Source: Maricaulis sp048270265
Lineage (GTDB): Bacteria > Pseudomonadota > Alphaproteobacteria > Caulobacterales > Maricaulaceae
Reading direction: 5' to 3'
Assembly: GCF_048270265.1 (NCBI RefSeq)
Contig: NZ_JBLWTD010000001.1
Span: 1-64,000, forward strand
Length of the DNA: 64,000 nucleotides
Every line of letters begins with the position of its first letter. Position 1 is the stretch's first letter. The notes beneath the pieces were generated by a model. The model searched no databases, was not told the origin of the DNA, and saw nothing but the letters and a program-made list of their open reading frames with translations. The translations under genes and the position numbers were made by a program. Positions 18,170 to 26,275 of the stretch are shown here, one piece after another.

Positions 18170-20173
18170 ATGAACCGGCGCGATTTTCTCAACACCACGC
18201 TCGCCGCCGGCGGTTTCGCAGCCGCCAGCTCGCTTCTGCCCGCCTGGGCCCAAAGCGCGGCACCGCTGACCAGTGCCGGCCTGCCCGCGCTGACCGGCAC
18301 GCGCTTTGATCTCAATGTCGGGCGCACGCCGGTGAGGATTGATGGCTGCGGCAGCCGCGCCGTCACCGTCAACGGGCATATGCCCGCGCCGGTGCTGCGC
18401 TGGCGCGAGGGCGAGGAGATCACGCTCAATGTGACCAACTCGCTGGACGAGGATACCTCCATCCACTGGCACGGCATTCTCCTGCCCTTCCAGATGGATG
18501 GTGTGCCGGGCGTGACCTATCCCGGCATCGCACCGGGCGAGACCTTCCAGTACCGTTTCCCCGTCCGCCAGTCGGGCACCTACTGGTATCACTCCCATTC
18601 CGGCCTGCAGGAACAGATGGGCCATTACGGACCGATCATCATCGATCCGGCCGGCGAGGACCCGGTCGGTTATGACCGCGAATATGTGCTGATGCTCGGC
18701 GACTGGACGTTTGAGGGCGCCCACACCGTCTTCAACCGGCTCAAACAGGTCTCCGACGTCTACAATACCCAGCGCCGCACCCTGGTCGACTTCTTCCGCG
18801 ACGCGCGGGAGGAGGGCCTCGACCAGGCCGTCTCCGAGCGCACCATGTGGGCGCGGATGCGGATGAGCATGACCGATATCTCCGACGTCACCGCGGCCGC
18901 GTATACCTATCTAATCAATGGCCATGGGCCGCAGGACAACTGGACCGGCCTGTTCCGCCCGGGCGAGCGGGTACGGCTGCGCATCATCAATTCGTCCGCG
19001 ATGACGATCTTCAACCTGCGCATTCCCGGCCTGCCGATGACGGTCGTCCAGTCGGACGGGCTGGCCGTGCAGCCGGTCGAGACGGACGAGTTCCAGATCG
19101 GGGTTGCGGAAACCTATGACGTCATCGTCGAGCCGCGCGATCAGGCCTATACGATCATGGCCGAGAGCATCGACCGCAGCGGTTATGTCCGCGCCACACT
19201 GGCGCCGCGCGCCGGCATGCAGGCCGAGGTGCCGCCGCTGCGCGAACGGCCGCTGTTGAGCATGCGCGATATGGGGATGGATCACTCGGCCATGGGCGGT
19301 GACCACGCCGCCATGGGCCATGACATGCCAGCCGCTGCTGCCCCGGCGGCCCCCGTGGATCATTCCACCATGGACCACGCCGCGATGGACCACGCCGCGA
19401 TGGGTCACGCGATGCCCGCGCCCGCAGCCCCGATGGATCACGCCGCTATGGGACACGGAACCCCGGCTCCGGGCATGGATCACGCCGCCATGGGGCATGG
19501 CACACCTGCTCCTGCGCCGGCGATGGACCATGCGGCGATGGGGCATTCAATGCCGGCACAGCCAGCGCCAATGGATCACGCGGCGATGGGCCATGGCTCT
19601 GCGCCGATGGCCGGGATGGAGACTCCGCTCACCCATGACCACCCCACGGGCCCGGGCGTCGCCATGATGCCGGCCATGGTGTTCGACCGGCTGGGTGAGC
19701 GCGGGATCGGCCTGGCGGAGGTGCCGCACCGGGTGCTGGTCTATACCCAGCTCAAGAGCCTTGAGCCCAATCCGGACCGCCGCCCGCCGGAACGCGAGGT
19801 GGAGGTGCACCTGACCTCGAATATGGAGCGCTATATGTGGTCCTTTGACGGGGCGGCCTTCTCGCCGGTCGTCGAGCCGATCGTCTTCCGGCATAATGAA
19901 CGCCTGCGCCTGACCCTGGTGAATGACACCATGATGCCGCACCCGATCCATCTGCACGGCATGTTCTTCGACGTCGTCAATGGCGAGGACGCCCACAAGC
20001 CGCGCAAGCACACCATCATCGTCAAGCCGGCCGAGCGCCTGTCCGTCGACGTCACCGCCGATGCGCTGGGGGAGTGGGCCTTTCATTGCCATCTGCTCTT
20101 CCACATGCATGCCGGCATGATGCAGGTGGTTTCGGTTCGCCCCGGACATGGAGATCATCATGGCCATATGTAA
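18170..20173 (+). CDS. pcoA: Multicopper oxidase, CopA/PcoA copper-resistance type
   Basis: The 667-residue periplasmic oxidase has a twin-arginine signal (MNRRDFLNTTLAAGG). Copper ligands are visible as SIHWHG, YWYHSHSG, HPIHLHG and FHCHLLFHMHAGM, covering type 1, 2 and 3 sites. It probably oxidises Cu(I) to Cu(II) and binds excess copper. Between domains 2 and 3 lies a Met/His-rich insert of about 120 residues, annotated separately. Starts at 18131 and 18143 are also in frame; ATG 18170 has AGAAGG 8 nt upstream and puts the Tat motif at the extreme N-terminus. It is the third gene of the cue operon. Confidence 0.93.
   Translation: MNRRDFLNTTLAAGGFAAASSLLPAWAQSAAPLTSAGLPALTGTRFDLNVGRTPVRIDGCGSRAVTVNGHMPAPVLRWREGEEITLNVTNSLDEDTSIHWHGILLPFQMDGVPGVTYPGIAPGETFQYRFPVRQSGTYWYHSHSGLQEQMGHYGPIIIDPAGEDPVGYDREYVLMLGDWTFEGAHTVFNRLKQVSDVYNTQRRTLVDFFRDAREEGLDQAVSERTMWARMRMSMTDISDVTAAAYTYLINGHGPQDNWTGLFRPGERVRLRIINSSAMTIFNLRIPGLPMTVVQSDGLAVQPVETDEFQIGVAETYDVIVEPRDQAYTIMAESIDRSGYVRATLAPRAGMQAEVPPLRERPLLSMRDMGMDHSAMGGDHAAMGHDMPAAAAPAAPVDHSTMDHAAMDHAAMGHAMPAPAAPMDHAAMGHGTPAPGMDHAAMGHGTPAPAPAMDHAAMGHSMPAQPAPMDHAAMGHGSAPMAGMETPLTHDHPTGPGVAMMPAMVFDRLGERGIGLAEVPHRVLVYTQLKSLEPNPDRRPPEREVEVHLTSNMERYMWSFDGAAFSPVVEPIVFRHNERLRLTLVNDTMMPHPIHLHGMFFDVVNGEDAHKPRKHTIIVKPAERLSVDVTADALGEWAFHCHLLFHMHAGMMQVVSVRPGHGDHHGHM
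19261..19623 (+). repeat. Met/His-rich coding repeat (MDHAAMGH units)
   Basis: Within the multicopper oxidase gene the unit MDHAAMGH recurs, separated by short Ala/Pro linkers such as GTPAPG and AMPAPAAP. At least five near-perfect and several degenerate units are present. The DNA is repeated too (GGATCACGCCGCCATGGG variants), so recombination could change copy number. Such blocks bind copper in CopA/PcoA proteins. Confidence 0.9.
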
Positions 20174-20933
20174 ACCGCTCGCTGCCGCGCTTCTGGCGCT
20201 GGCCATCCTTCCGGCCGCAGAGGCACGCCAGGGCAATCCGGTCGATGCCGATCCGGCACGCATGGCTGCCGCCCGCGCTCACATGTTTCATGGCATGGGG
20301 ACTACGCATTCCATGGTGCTGGTCGACCGCTTCGAGCATCTGAGTGGCGGGGAGGATGACGCCTTCCTGTGGGACGCCCAGGGCTGGATCGGTGGCGACG
20401 AACGCAAATTCTGGATCAAGACCGGCGGCGAATATTCCTTCGACGCCTCCGAATTCGACTCGGCGGAAATCCAGGCGCTCTACAGCCGCGCCATCTCGCC
20501 CAATTTCGATCTGCAGGTCGGTGTGCGCCATGATTTCGAGCCGGGCCCGTCGACCAGCTATGGCGTCGTCGGTGTGCAGGGGCTGGCGCCTTACTGGTTC
20601 GAGATTGATGCGGCGGCCTTCCTCAGCGATGCCGGCGATCTGACAGCGCGCATCGAGGCGGAATATGATCTGTTGATCACCCAGCGCCTGGTGCTGCAGC
20701 CGCGCGCTGAAGTCCAGTTTGCTGCCGGCGATATCGCCGATCATGATCTCGGCTCCGGGCTGACGGAAACCGAATTCGGTCTGCGCCTGCGCTATGAGTT
20801 CAGCCGCGAATTCGCGCCCTATGTCGGGATCGAATGGCATGATTTGCAGGGCGATACCGCCGATCTGGCGCGGCTGGCCGGCGAGGCGACGAGTGACCGG
20901 GTCATTGCCGTCGGTATACGCTTCTGGTTTTAA
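20160..20933 (+). CDS. pcoB: Copper resistance protein B, outer-membrane
   Basis: The 257-residue protein has a signal peptide (MAICKPLAAALLALAILPAAEA) and a beta-barrel body typical of CopB/PcoB: LVDRFEHLSGGEDDAFLWDAQGW, YSRAISPNFDLQVGVRHD, and a C-terminal aromatic end (IRFWF) as in outer-membrane proteins. A short Met/His segment, HMFHGMGTTHSM, precedes the barrel. It acts with the multicopper oxidase in periplasmic and outer-membrane copper handling. The ATG at 20160 has GGAG 6 nt upstream and overlaps the oxidase stop by 14 nt, which implies coupling. Confidence 0.94.
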   Translation: MAICKPLAAALLALAILPAAEARQGNPVDADPARMAAARAHMFHGMGTTHSMVLVDRFEHLSGGEDDAFLWDAQGWIGGDERKFWIKTGGEYSFDASEFDSAEIQALYSRAISPNFDLQVGVRHDFEPGPSTSYGVVGVQGLAPYWFEIDAAAFLSDAGDLTARIEAEYDLLITQRLVLQPRAEVQFAAGDIADHDLGSGLTETEFGLRLRYEFSREFAPYVGIEWHDLQGDTADLARLAGEATSDRVIAVGIRFWF

Positions 20934-20963
20934 GGCCGGCTTCGCCGGAACGGGGGGATTTCG

Positions 20964-21698
20964 ATGACGGCAGTATTACGCTGGACAGCGCGCATCCATA
21001 AATGGCTGGCCCTGTTTGTCGGCATCCAGATCGTGATCTGGGTGGCCGGCGGTGCGGTGATGAGCCTGCTCGATATCGACCGCGTGCATGGCGATCACCA
21101 TGTCGCGCCGCCGCCGGTTGTCGAGCTTGATCTGGCCGGGGTCATTTCTGCGGCGCAGGCGGCCGATGCGGCGGGGCTGCCCGGTCCGGTCCGGACGGTG
21201 GCGCTGATGCCCTGGCTCGGGCGCGCGGTCTATCAGGTCGAGAATTATTTCGGCGAAAGCCGGCTGGTCGACGCCCATAGCGGCGAGCGCCTGACCCCGA
21301 TTTCCGGGGCGACGGCGATTGCCCTGGCCGAGGACTTCCATCGCGGTGATCTGCCCGCGCAGTCGGTTGAATATCTTGAGGCGGCGACGACCGAATACCG
21401 CGATGCGCCGCTGCCGGCCTGGCGGGTCAATTTCGACGATGGCGACGGCACCAGCCTCTACTACGCCGCCGAGACCGGCCTGCTCACCAGCCGGCGCAAT
21501 GATGAATGGCGGTTGTTCGACTTTTTCTGGATGCTGCACATCATGGGCTATCAGGACCGGGATGATTTCAACACCATCTGGCTCCAGGGTTTCGCCCTGT
21601 TCAGCCTCGTCACGGTGTTCGCCGGCCTGCTGCTGCTCTTCATCAAGATGCGGCGCAGCCTGCTGATGGCCCTCAAACAGGCCGAGTCGAAGCCCTGA
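20964..21698 (+). CDS. PepSY-associated transmembrane protein
   Basis: The 244-residue protein has an N-terminal transmembrane helix (WLALFVGIQIVIWVAGGAVM), a periplasmic PepSY-like region with VDAHSGERLTPISG, and a C-terminal helix (FALFSLVTVFAGLLLLFI). The pattern HKW...WMLHIMGYQDRDDFN resembles the PepSY/PiuB group found beside metal and iron transport genes. Lying 30 bp after the copB-type gene, it probably belongs to the copper operon. A role as a metal reductase or heme-linked partner is a guess. Confidence 0.82.
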   Translation: MTAVLRWTARIHKWLALFVGIQIVIWVAGGAVMSLLDIDRVHGDHHVAPPPVVELDLAGVISAAQAADAAGLPGPVRTVALMPWLGRAVYQVENYFGESRLVDAHSGERLTPISGATAIALAEDFHRGDLPAQSVEYLEAATTEYRDAPLPAWRVNFDDGDGTSLYYAAETGLLTSRRNDEWRLFDFFWMLHIMGYQDRDDFNTIWLQGFALFSLVTVFAGLLLLFIKMRRSLLMALKQAESKP

Positions 21699-21719
21699 GG
21701 GGGTGACGGCCGGTCCGCC

Positions 21720-22532
21720 TCACATGCGGAAATTCAGGAACACCACCAGCCCGCTATAATCATAGCCTAGGCTCAGCGTGTCGCGGGATCCGGTGTATTC
21801 GATATCGCTGGTGACATAATAATACCCCGCGCCCAGCGCGACATGATCGGTGACGGCAAATTCCGCCGACAGGCGCAGATCAGCCAGTGAACCGGCGACA
21901 TCATCGGTTTCCAGGAAGAAGAGATCGGTGCTCGCCTTCAGCGTCCACCGCTCGGTGATTTCGGTCTGGCCGCGCAGGCCGACCGTGGGGAGCGGCAGGG
22001 TCACGGCCTCGCGCTCGCTCAGGCCGAAATCGGGCGCGGTGAGGCCGAGATCGACATCGGCCATGAAGACACCGGCGGAGACGCCGAACTCGTGGTTCAT
22101 GCCCCGCGAGACGACATAGGTATAGTTCAGCTTGGCGATGGCGAGGCGGAACTGGCTGTCGAGATCGGCGCTGTAGGTGAAGACCTGGTCGCCGAACTGG
22201 ATTGTCTCCTCGAGAACCGTCGTGCTGGCGCGTGAGAGCCTGAAATAGCTGGCATCAAACCGGTGGCGCCCGCTATCGCCCAGCCGCAGGATGGCATCGG
22301 CCCGCAGGACGGTCTTGGACAGGTCGAAACCGAGATCATCGGCAAAATCCAGCTCGGTGCCGCGCCCGAGCGCTGCGGAATCGAAGCGGATCGCCGCATC
22401 ATGATCGGTCACGAAGCCGCCCAGTGCGAGCTCGAAAGTGGGCCTTTGCCGTATCGAATCCGGGCCTTGTGCCGCGGCGCCGGCGCTGGCGGCAGCAGCG
22501 AGGGCAGCAAGGGTCAGGGTGAATTTGAACAT
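21720..22532 (-). CDS. Outer-membrane beta-barrel protein, unknown function
   Basis: The 270-residue product starts with a signal peptide (MFKFTLTLAALAAAASAGAAA-Q). Alternating hydrophobic and polar stretches continue to a C-terminal aromatic strand, LVVFLNFRM. Segments such as HRFDASYFRLSRAS, WTLKASTDLFFLE and HVALGAGYYYVTSDIEY read as antiparallel beta strands of a 10- to 12-stranded barrel. No specific family was recognised. The ATG at 22532 with GAAGG 6 nt upstream was used in place of the far-upstream frame start. It converges on the copper operon. Confidence 0.8.
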   Translation of the reverse strand: MFKFTLTLAALAAAASAGAAAQGPDSIRQRPTFELALGGFVTDHDAAIRFDSAALGRGTELDFADDLGFDLSKTVLRADAILRLGDSGRHRFDASYFRLSRASTTVLEETIQFGDQVFTYSADLDSQFRLAIAKLNYTYVVSRGMNHEFGVSAGVFMADVDLGLTAPDFGLSEREAVTLPLPTVGLRGQTEITERWTLKASTDLFFLETDDVAGSLADLRLSAEFAVTDHVALGAGYYYVTSDIEYTGSRDTLSLGYDYSGLVVFLNFRM

Positions 22533-22716
22533 GGGAAGCCTTCGGCCGGGGATGAGGTGAACACGGTCCGGTCCGGGCGCCACGAGGCGCAAAACCGTTG
22601 CAGGGCAGGCCATATCGGCGGGCCTCAATCACCATAGGGGCCGCCGCCCGGTTGTCAAAGTGAACAGAATATGACCGGCGCGGCCCCGCAATTGCCCCAT
22701 GCCGGACGGAATAACC

Positions 22717-22731
22717 TTAATTGATCCTTAA
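22717..22731. promoter_or_regulatory. CtrA-type binding motif upstream of wecB-nfrB-nfrA
   Basis: TTAA-N7-TTAA occurs exactly (spacer TTGATCC), 124 nt before the wecB start and about 185 nt before the divergent outer-membrane gene. This is the full consensus half-site pair of the alphaproteobacterial cell-cycle regulator CtrA. In GC-rich DNA such a match is uncommon by chance, but a single motif is not proof. Confidence 0.6.
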
Positions 22732-22854
22732 ATCGCCGTAACCCGGCGCGTTTTCGGTCCCAGTCCTGAACGACAAGGAAAAGGTTCCCGGACAACCGGG
22801 GATGAGGACGGCGCCTCTCCACTTCGGGGTGCCAGTGCAGCTGGGGCTGAAGTC

Positions 22855-24057
22855 ATGAAAATATCCATCGTAGCGGGCACGCGTCCGGAAGTTATCAAGC
22901 TCGCGCCGGTTCGCGCCGCGCTGCTGGGCACACCGAACCTGCAGCCGGAATGGGTCGCCACCGGCCAGCACGGCAGCCTCGCTGACCAGACACTCGACGT
23001 TTTCGGCATCACCCCCGACGCCCGGCTCCAGCTCGACTGGAACGGCAAGGCACTGACCAGCCTGACCAGCGCCCTGATCGGCGATCTCGGAGAGCAATTC
23101 GCCGCCAGCCGCCCCGACTTCGTGCTGGTCCAGGGTGATACCGCCTCGGCCTTTTCCGGCGCGATGGCAGCCTTTCTCAACGATATTCCTGTCGGCCATG
23201 TCGAGGCCGGCCTGCGCTCGGGCGATATGCGCCACCCCTTCCCGGAAGAGGGTTTCCGCAAGCTGATCTCGCCGATCGCCGATCTTCATTTCGCGCCCAC
23301 GCGCGCCGCCGCCAAACACCTGACCGATGAGGGCATTTCCACCGACAAGATCCGGGTGACCGGCAATACGGTGATCGATGCCGTGCAGATGGTCGGTGCC
23401 ATGGACATCCGCCCGCAGGCCCTCGATGCCATTCGTGCCAATGAGCGCATGGTGCTGGTGACACTGCACCGGCGTGAAAACTGGGATGAGGGTGTGAGCG
23501 GGGTATCGGCGGCGATCAAGGCCCTGCGCAACCGCTATCCCGACCTGCGCTTCGTCATTCCCGTTCACCTCAACCCGCGTGTGCGTGGCCCGATCGAGGC
23601 CCTGCTGGGCAATGAGGAGCGGATCGATCTCATCGAGCCTCTGGCCTATCCTGACTTTGTCGCCATGATGAAACGCGCCCATCTGATCCTGTCCGACAGC
23701 GGCGGTGTGCAGGAGGAGGCGCCAAGCTTCGGCGTGCCGGTCCTGGTCCTGCGTGACAAGACCGAGCGCGGCGAGGCGGTCAAGGCCGGCGTCGCCCGCC
23801 TGGTTGGCTCGCGCACCGAGACCATTCTCACCAATGCACGGCAATTGCTCGACAACCCGCGTGCCTATCGCCGCATGTCGCGCGCCGCCAACCCGTTTGG
23901 CGATGGTCATGCCGGCCGCCGCATTGCGCAGCTGGTATCAGCCTTCCTCGGCGCCGGTTCGCGGCCAGAGACGCCACAGCCGGCTCAGGACCTGCAGGCC
24001 TTGCGGCCCGAGTCGCAGCCGGTGCAGGACGCCCGGCGCGTCAAGGTCGGGGCGTGA
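22855..24057 (+). CDS. wecB: UDP-N-acetylglucosamine 2-epimerase (non-hydrolysing)
   Basis: The 400-residue cytoplasmic enzyme interconverts UDP-GlcNAc and UDP-ManNAc. Signature segments are VAGTRPEVIKLAP at the N-terminus, VQGDTASAF, HVEAGLRSGD, VTLHRRENW and LSDSGGVQEEAPSFG. The last 35 residues are Pro/Arg/Gln-rich and extend past the usual family end. It is the first gene of a three-gene unit with nfrB and nfrA, 4 bp from nfrB. That context says its UDP-ManNAc feeds the NfrB glycosyltransferase and not enterobacterial common antigen. Confidence 0.94.
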   Translation: MKISIVAGTRPEVIKLAPVRAALLGTPNLQPEWVATGQHGSLADQTLDVFGITPDARLQLDWNGKALTSLTSALIGDLGEQFAASRPDFVLVQGDTASAFSGAMAAFLNDIPVGHVEAGLRSGDMRHPFPEEGFRKLISPIADLHFAPTRAAAKHLTDEGISTDKIRVTGNTVIDAVQMVGAMDIRPQALDAIRANERMVLVTLHRRENWDEGVSGVSAAIKALRNRYPDLRFVIPVHLNPRVRGPIEALLGNEERIDLIEPLAYPDFVAMMKRAHLILSDSGGVQEEAPSFGVPVLVLRDKTERGEAVKAGVARLVGSRTETILTNARQLLDNPRAYRRMSRAANPFGDGHAGRRIAQLVSAFLGAGSRPETPQPAQDLQALRPESQPVQDARRVKVGA

Positions 24058-24061
24058 GATC

Positions 24062-26257
24062 ATGGAGGGCTGGGGAGAAATATTAGCGGCAGTCCAGACA
24101 TTCGGCGCGAGCGCCTGGGTGGCTGTGGCCGACTGGGTCATGGGGCTGGACGGGGCCACGATCGCGCGCCTCTACTGGACCGGTCTGAGCTGGGCGACGA
24201 TCTACGCCGCCATTGCGATTTTCATCTCCTCGACCGATGACGCCTTTCTCGACCTGTATTTCTGGGTGCTGCAGGGCCAGCGCGTCCTGACGCGGCCCTT
24301 CCGCTTCGTGCCGACCACCAAGACGATCATGGAAGCGCCGGAAAAGCGCCTCGCCATCATGGTGCCGGCCTGGCAGGAAAGCGATGTCATCGCGCGTATG
24401 TTGATGAATACGCTGACCTCGCTGGAATACAGCAATTACGACATTTTCGTCGGCTGCTATCCCAATGACCCCGACACCATCGCGGAAGTCGACCGGATCG
24501 CCCGCCAGAACAAGCAGGTCGTGCGCGCCATGGTCGGCCATCCTGGCCCGACCTCGAAGGCCGATTGCCTCAACTGGATGATCCAGAACATCTTCGCCCA
24601 TGAGAAGAAGGTCGGCGTGCATTACGACGCCTTCGCCATGCAGGATTCCGAAGACGTCATCCACCCGCTCTCCTTCAAGGTGGTCAATGCCTATCTCGAC
24701 CGCTCCGACATGGTGCAGCTGCCGGTGCTCTCGATGCCGCGCAAATGGAATGAGCTGGTGCCGTGCCACTACATGGACGAGTTCGCCGAATGGCATGGCA
24801 AGGACCTGATCGCGCGTTCGGCCATGACGCGGCTGGTGCCCTCGGCCGGCGTTGCGACCTCGTTTTCGCGCTGGTGTATCGAGCTTCTGTGCCAGGAGCG
24901 CGACAACCAGCCCTTCAATACCGACAGCCTGACGGAAGATTATGATGTCGGTCACCGCCTGTTCCAGGCTGGGCTGAAATCGGAATTCGTGCGCTTCTGG
25001 GCCAAGGTTCCGGTCGGCGAGATCAAGCGCAAGCACGGCAGCGGCATGCGCACCATCTATCGCCGCGAACTGGTCGGCACGCGCGAGTATTTTCCGGACA
25101 ATCTCTCGGTCTCCGTGAAGCAGAAATCACGCTGGATGCTGGGCATTTCCTATCTCGGCTGGAAACAGCTCGGCTGGATCGGCCCCTTCTCCCACCGCTA
25201 TTTCCTCTATCGCGACCGCAAGGCGATCTGGACGGCTCCGACCGGCATGCTGGCCTATGCCATCGTGTTCCAGTGGGCGCTCTACTGGATTGTCACCAAG
25301 CTGGTTCCCTCGGTCGGCACCCTGCCGCCGCTGATCGATCACAACAGCTGGGTGTGGACGCTGGTGCTGATCAACTTCATCTTCCTGGTCAATCGCGTCG
25401 TCCACCGCGTCATCTTCACCGCCTCGGCGCACGGGCTCAAACACGCCATCCTGTCACCGGTGCGCATGGTGGTCGGCAATTATGTCGGCTTCCTCGCCTC
25501 GATGCGGGCGGCGCGCCGCTTTGCGGTGCACATGATCACGGGCGAACGCATCACCTGGGACAAGACGATGCACGCCTATCCGTCGATGGCGGAGATCAGT
25601 GGCCAGGGCAATACGCTCGGCGACGCGCTCAAATTCTACGGCATCGTCAATGACGACACGCTGGTCGCTGCCGAGGCCGAGGCCAATGCGGCCGGGCTGG
25701 GGCTGGCCGAGGTGCTGGTCCGCGCCGGCCATGCGACCGAAGAAGAAATCGCCACCGCCTGGAGCGAAGTCTCGCGCTATCCGGTCGCGGCCTTTGACCC
25801 GCTGCTGGTTGAGGACGAGGTCCGCGATCTGGTCGCGTCCGATCTGGCCCGCAAATTCGGTGTCTTCCCGCTGGGGCAGAGCAAGGCCGGGCTCAACCTC
25901 GCTGTCGCCGAGCCACTGGACGAGGCCGCCGAGGCGGAGCTTCGCGCGGCGCTGAAACCGGCGATCGTGTTTGCGATCGCGCCGGCCAGCGATGTGTCCT
26001 TCGGTCTGCGCTATGGCTGGGACCGCTCGCCCCTGGAGGCCGATCTGCGTGCGGCGCGCGTGCTCAAGCGCCTGGACCTGGCCACTGATGAACAGATCTC
26101 CGCGATCTGGATGGGCATCCGCCGCATCAGTGCCGGATCGGAAGCGCCTTATCACTTTATCAGAATAGCCCGGGAATCGGGCATAGTGTCGGATGCGGAT
26201 TGGAAAATCCTCGTCGACAGTCAACCGGAACTCGCCCTCGACGCATCTGCGTCCTGA
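24062..26257 (+). CDS. nfrB: NfrB-like membrane glycosyltransferase with C-terminal MshEN domain
   Basis: The 731-residue protein has an N-terminal membrane helix (about 38-55) and a GT2 catalytic domain (about 95-360). Its metal motif is DSED at 195-198, the catalytic ED is at 292-293, and the processive motif is Q-x-x-RW at 354-358. Further helices lie at about 395-445. From about residue 519 there is an MshEN/GspE_N domain with two tandem L-G-x-x-L-type motifs (LGDALKFYGIV and LAEVLVRAGHA), a fold known to bind c-di-GMP. In E. coli NfrB makes the phage N4 receptor polysaccharide with WecB and NfrA. The longer frame from 23705 overlaps wecB and is rejected. Confidence 0.92.
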   Translation: MEGWGEILAAVQTFGASAWVAVADWVMGLDGATIARLYWTGLSWATIYAAIAIFISSTDDAFLDLYFWVLQGQRVLTRPFRFVPTTKTIMEAPEKRLAIMVPAWQESDVIARMLMNTLTSLEYSNYDIFVGCYPNDPDTIAEVDRIARQNKQVVRAMVGHPGPTSKADCLNWMIQNIFAHEKKVGVHYDAFAMQDSEDVIHPLSFKVVNAYLDRSDMVQLPVLSMPRKWNELVPCHYMDEFAEWHGKDLIARSAMTRLVPSAGVATSFSRWCIELLCQERDNQPFNTDSLTEDYDVGHRLFQAGLKSEFVRFWAKVPVGEIKRKHGSGMRTIYRRELVGTREYFPDNLSVSVKQKSRWMLGISYLGWKQLGWIGPFSHRYFLYRDRKAIWTAPTGMLAYAIVFQWALYWIVTKLVPSVGTLPPLIDHNSWVWTLVLINFIFLVNRVVHRVIFTASAHGLKHAILSPVRMVVGNYVGFLASMRAARRFAVHMITGERITWDKTMHAYPSMAEISGQGNTLGDALKFYGIVNDDTLVAAEAEANAAGLGLAEVLVRAGHATEEEIATAWSEVSRYPVAAFDPLLVEDEVRDLVASDLARKFGVFPLGQSKAGLNLAVAEPLDEAAEAELRAALKPAIVFAIAPASDVSFGLRYGWDRSPLEADLRAARVLKRLDLATDEQISAIWMGIRRISAGSEAPYHFIRIARESGIVSDADWKILVDSQPELALDASAS

Positions 26258-26275
26258 GTGGAAAGGAACAAACCC

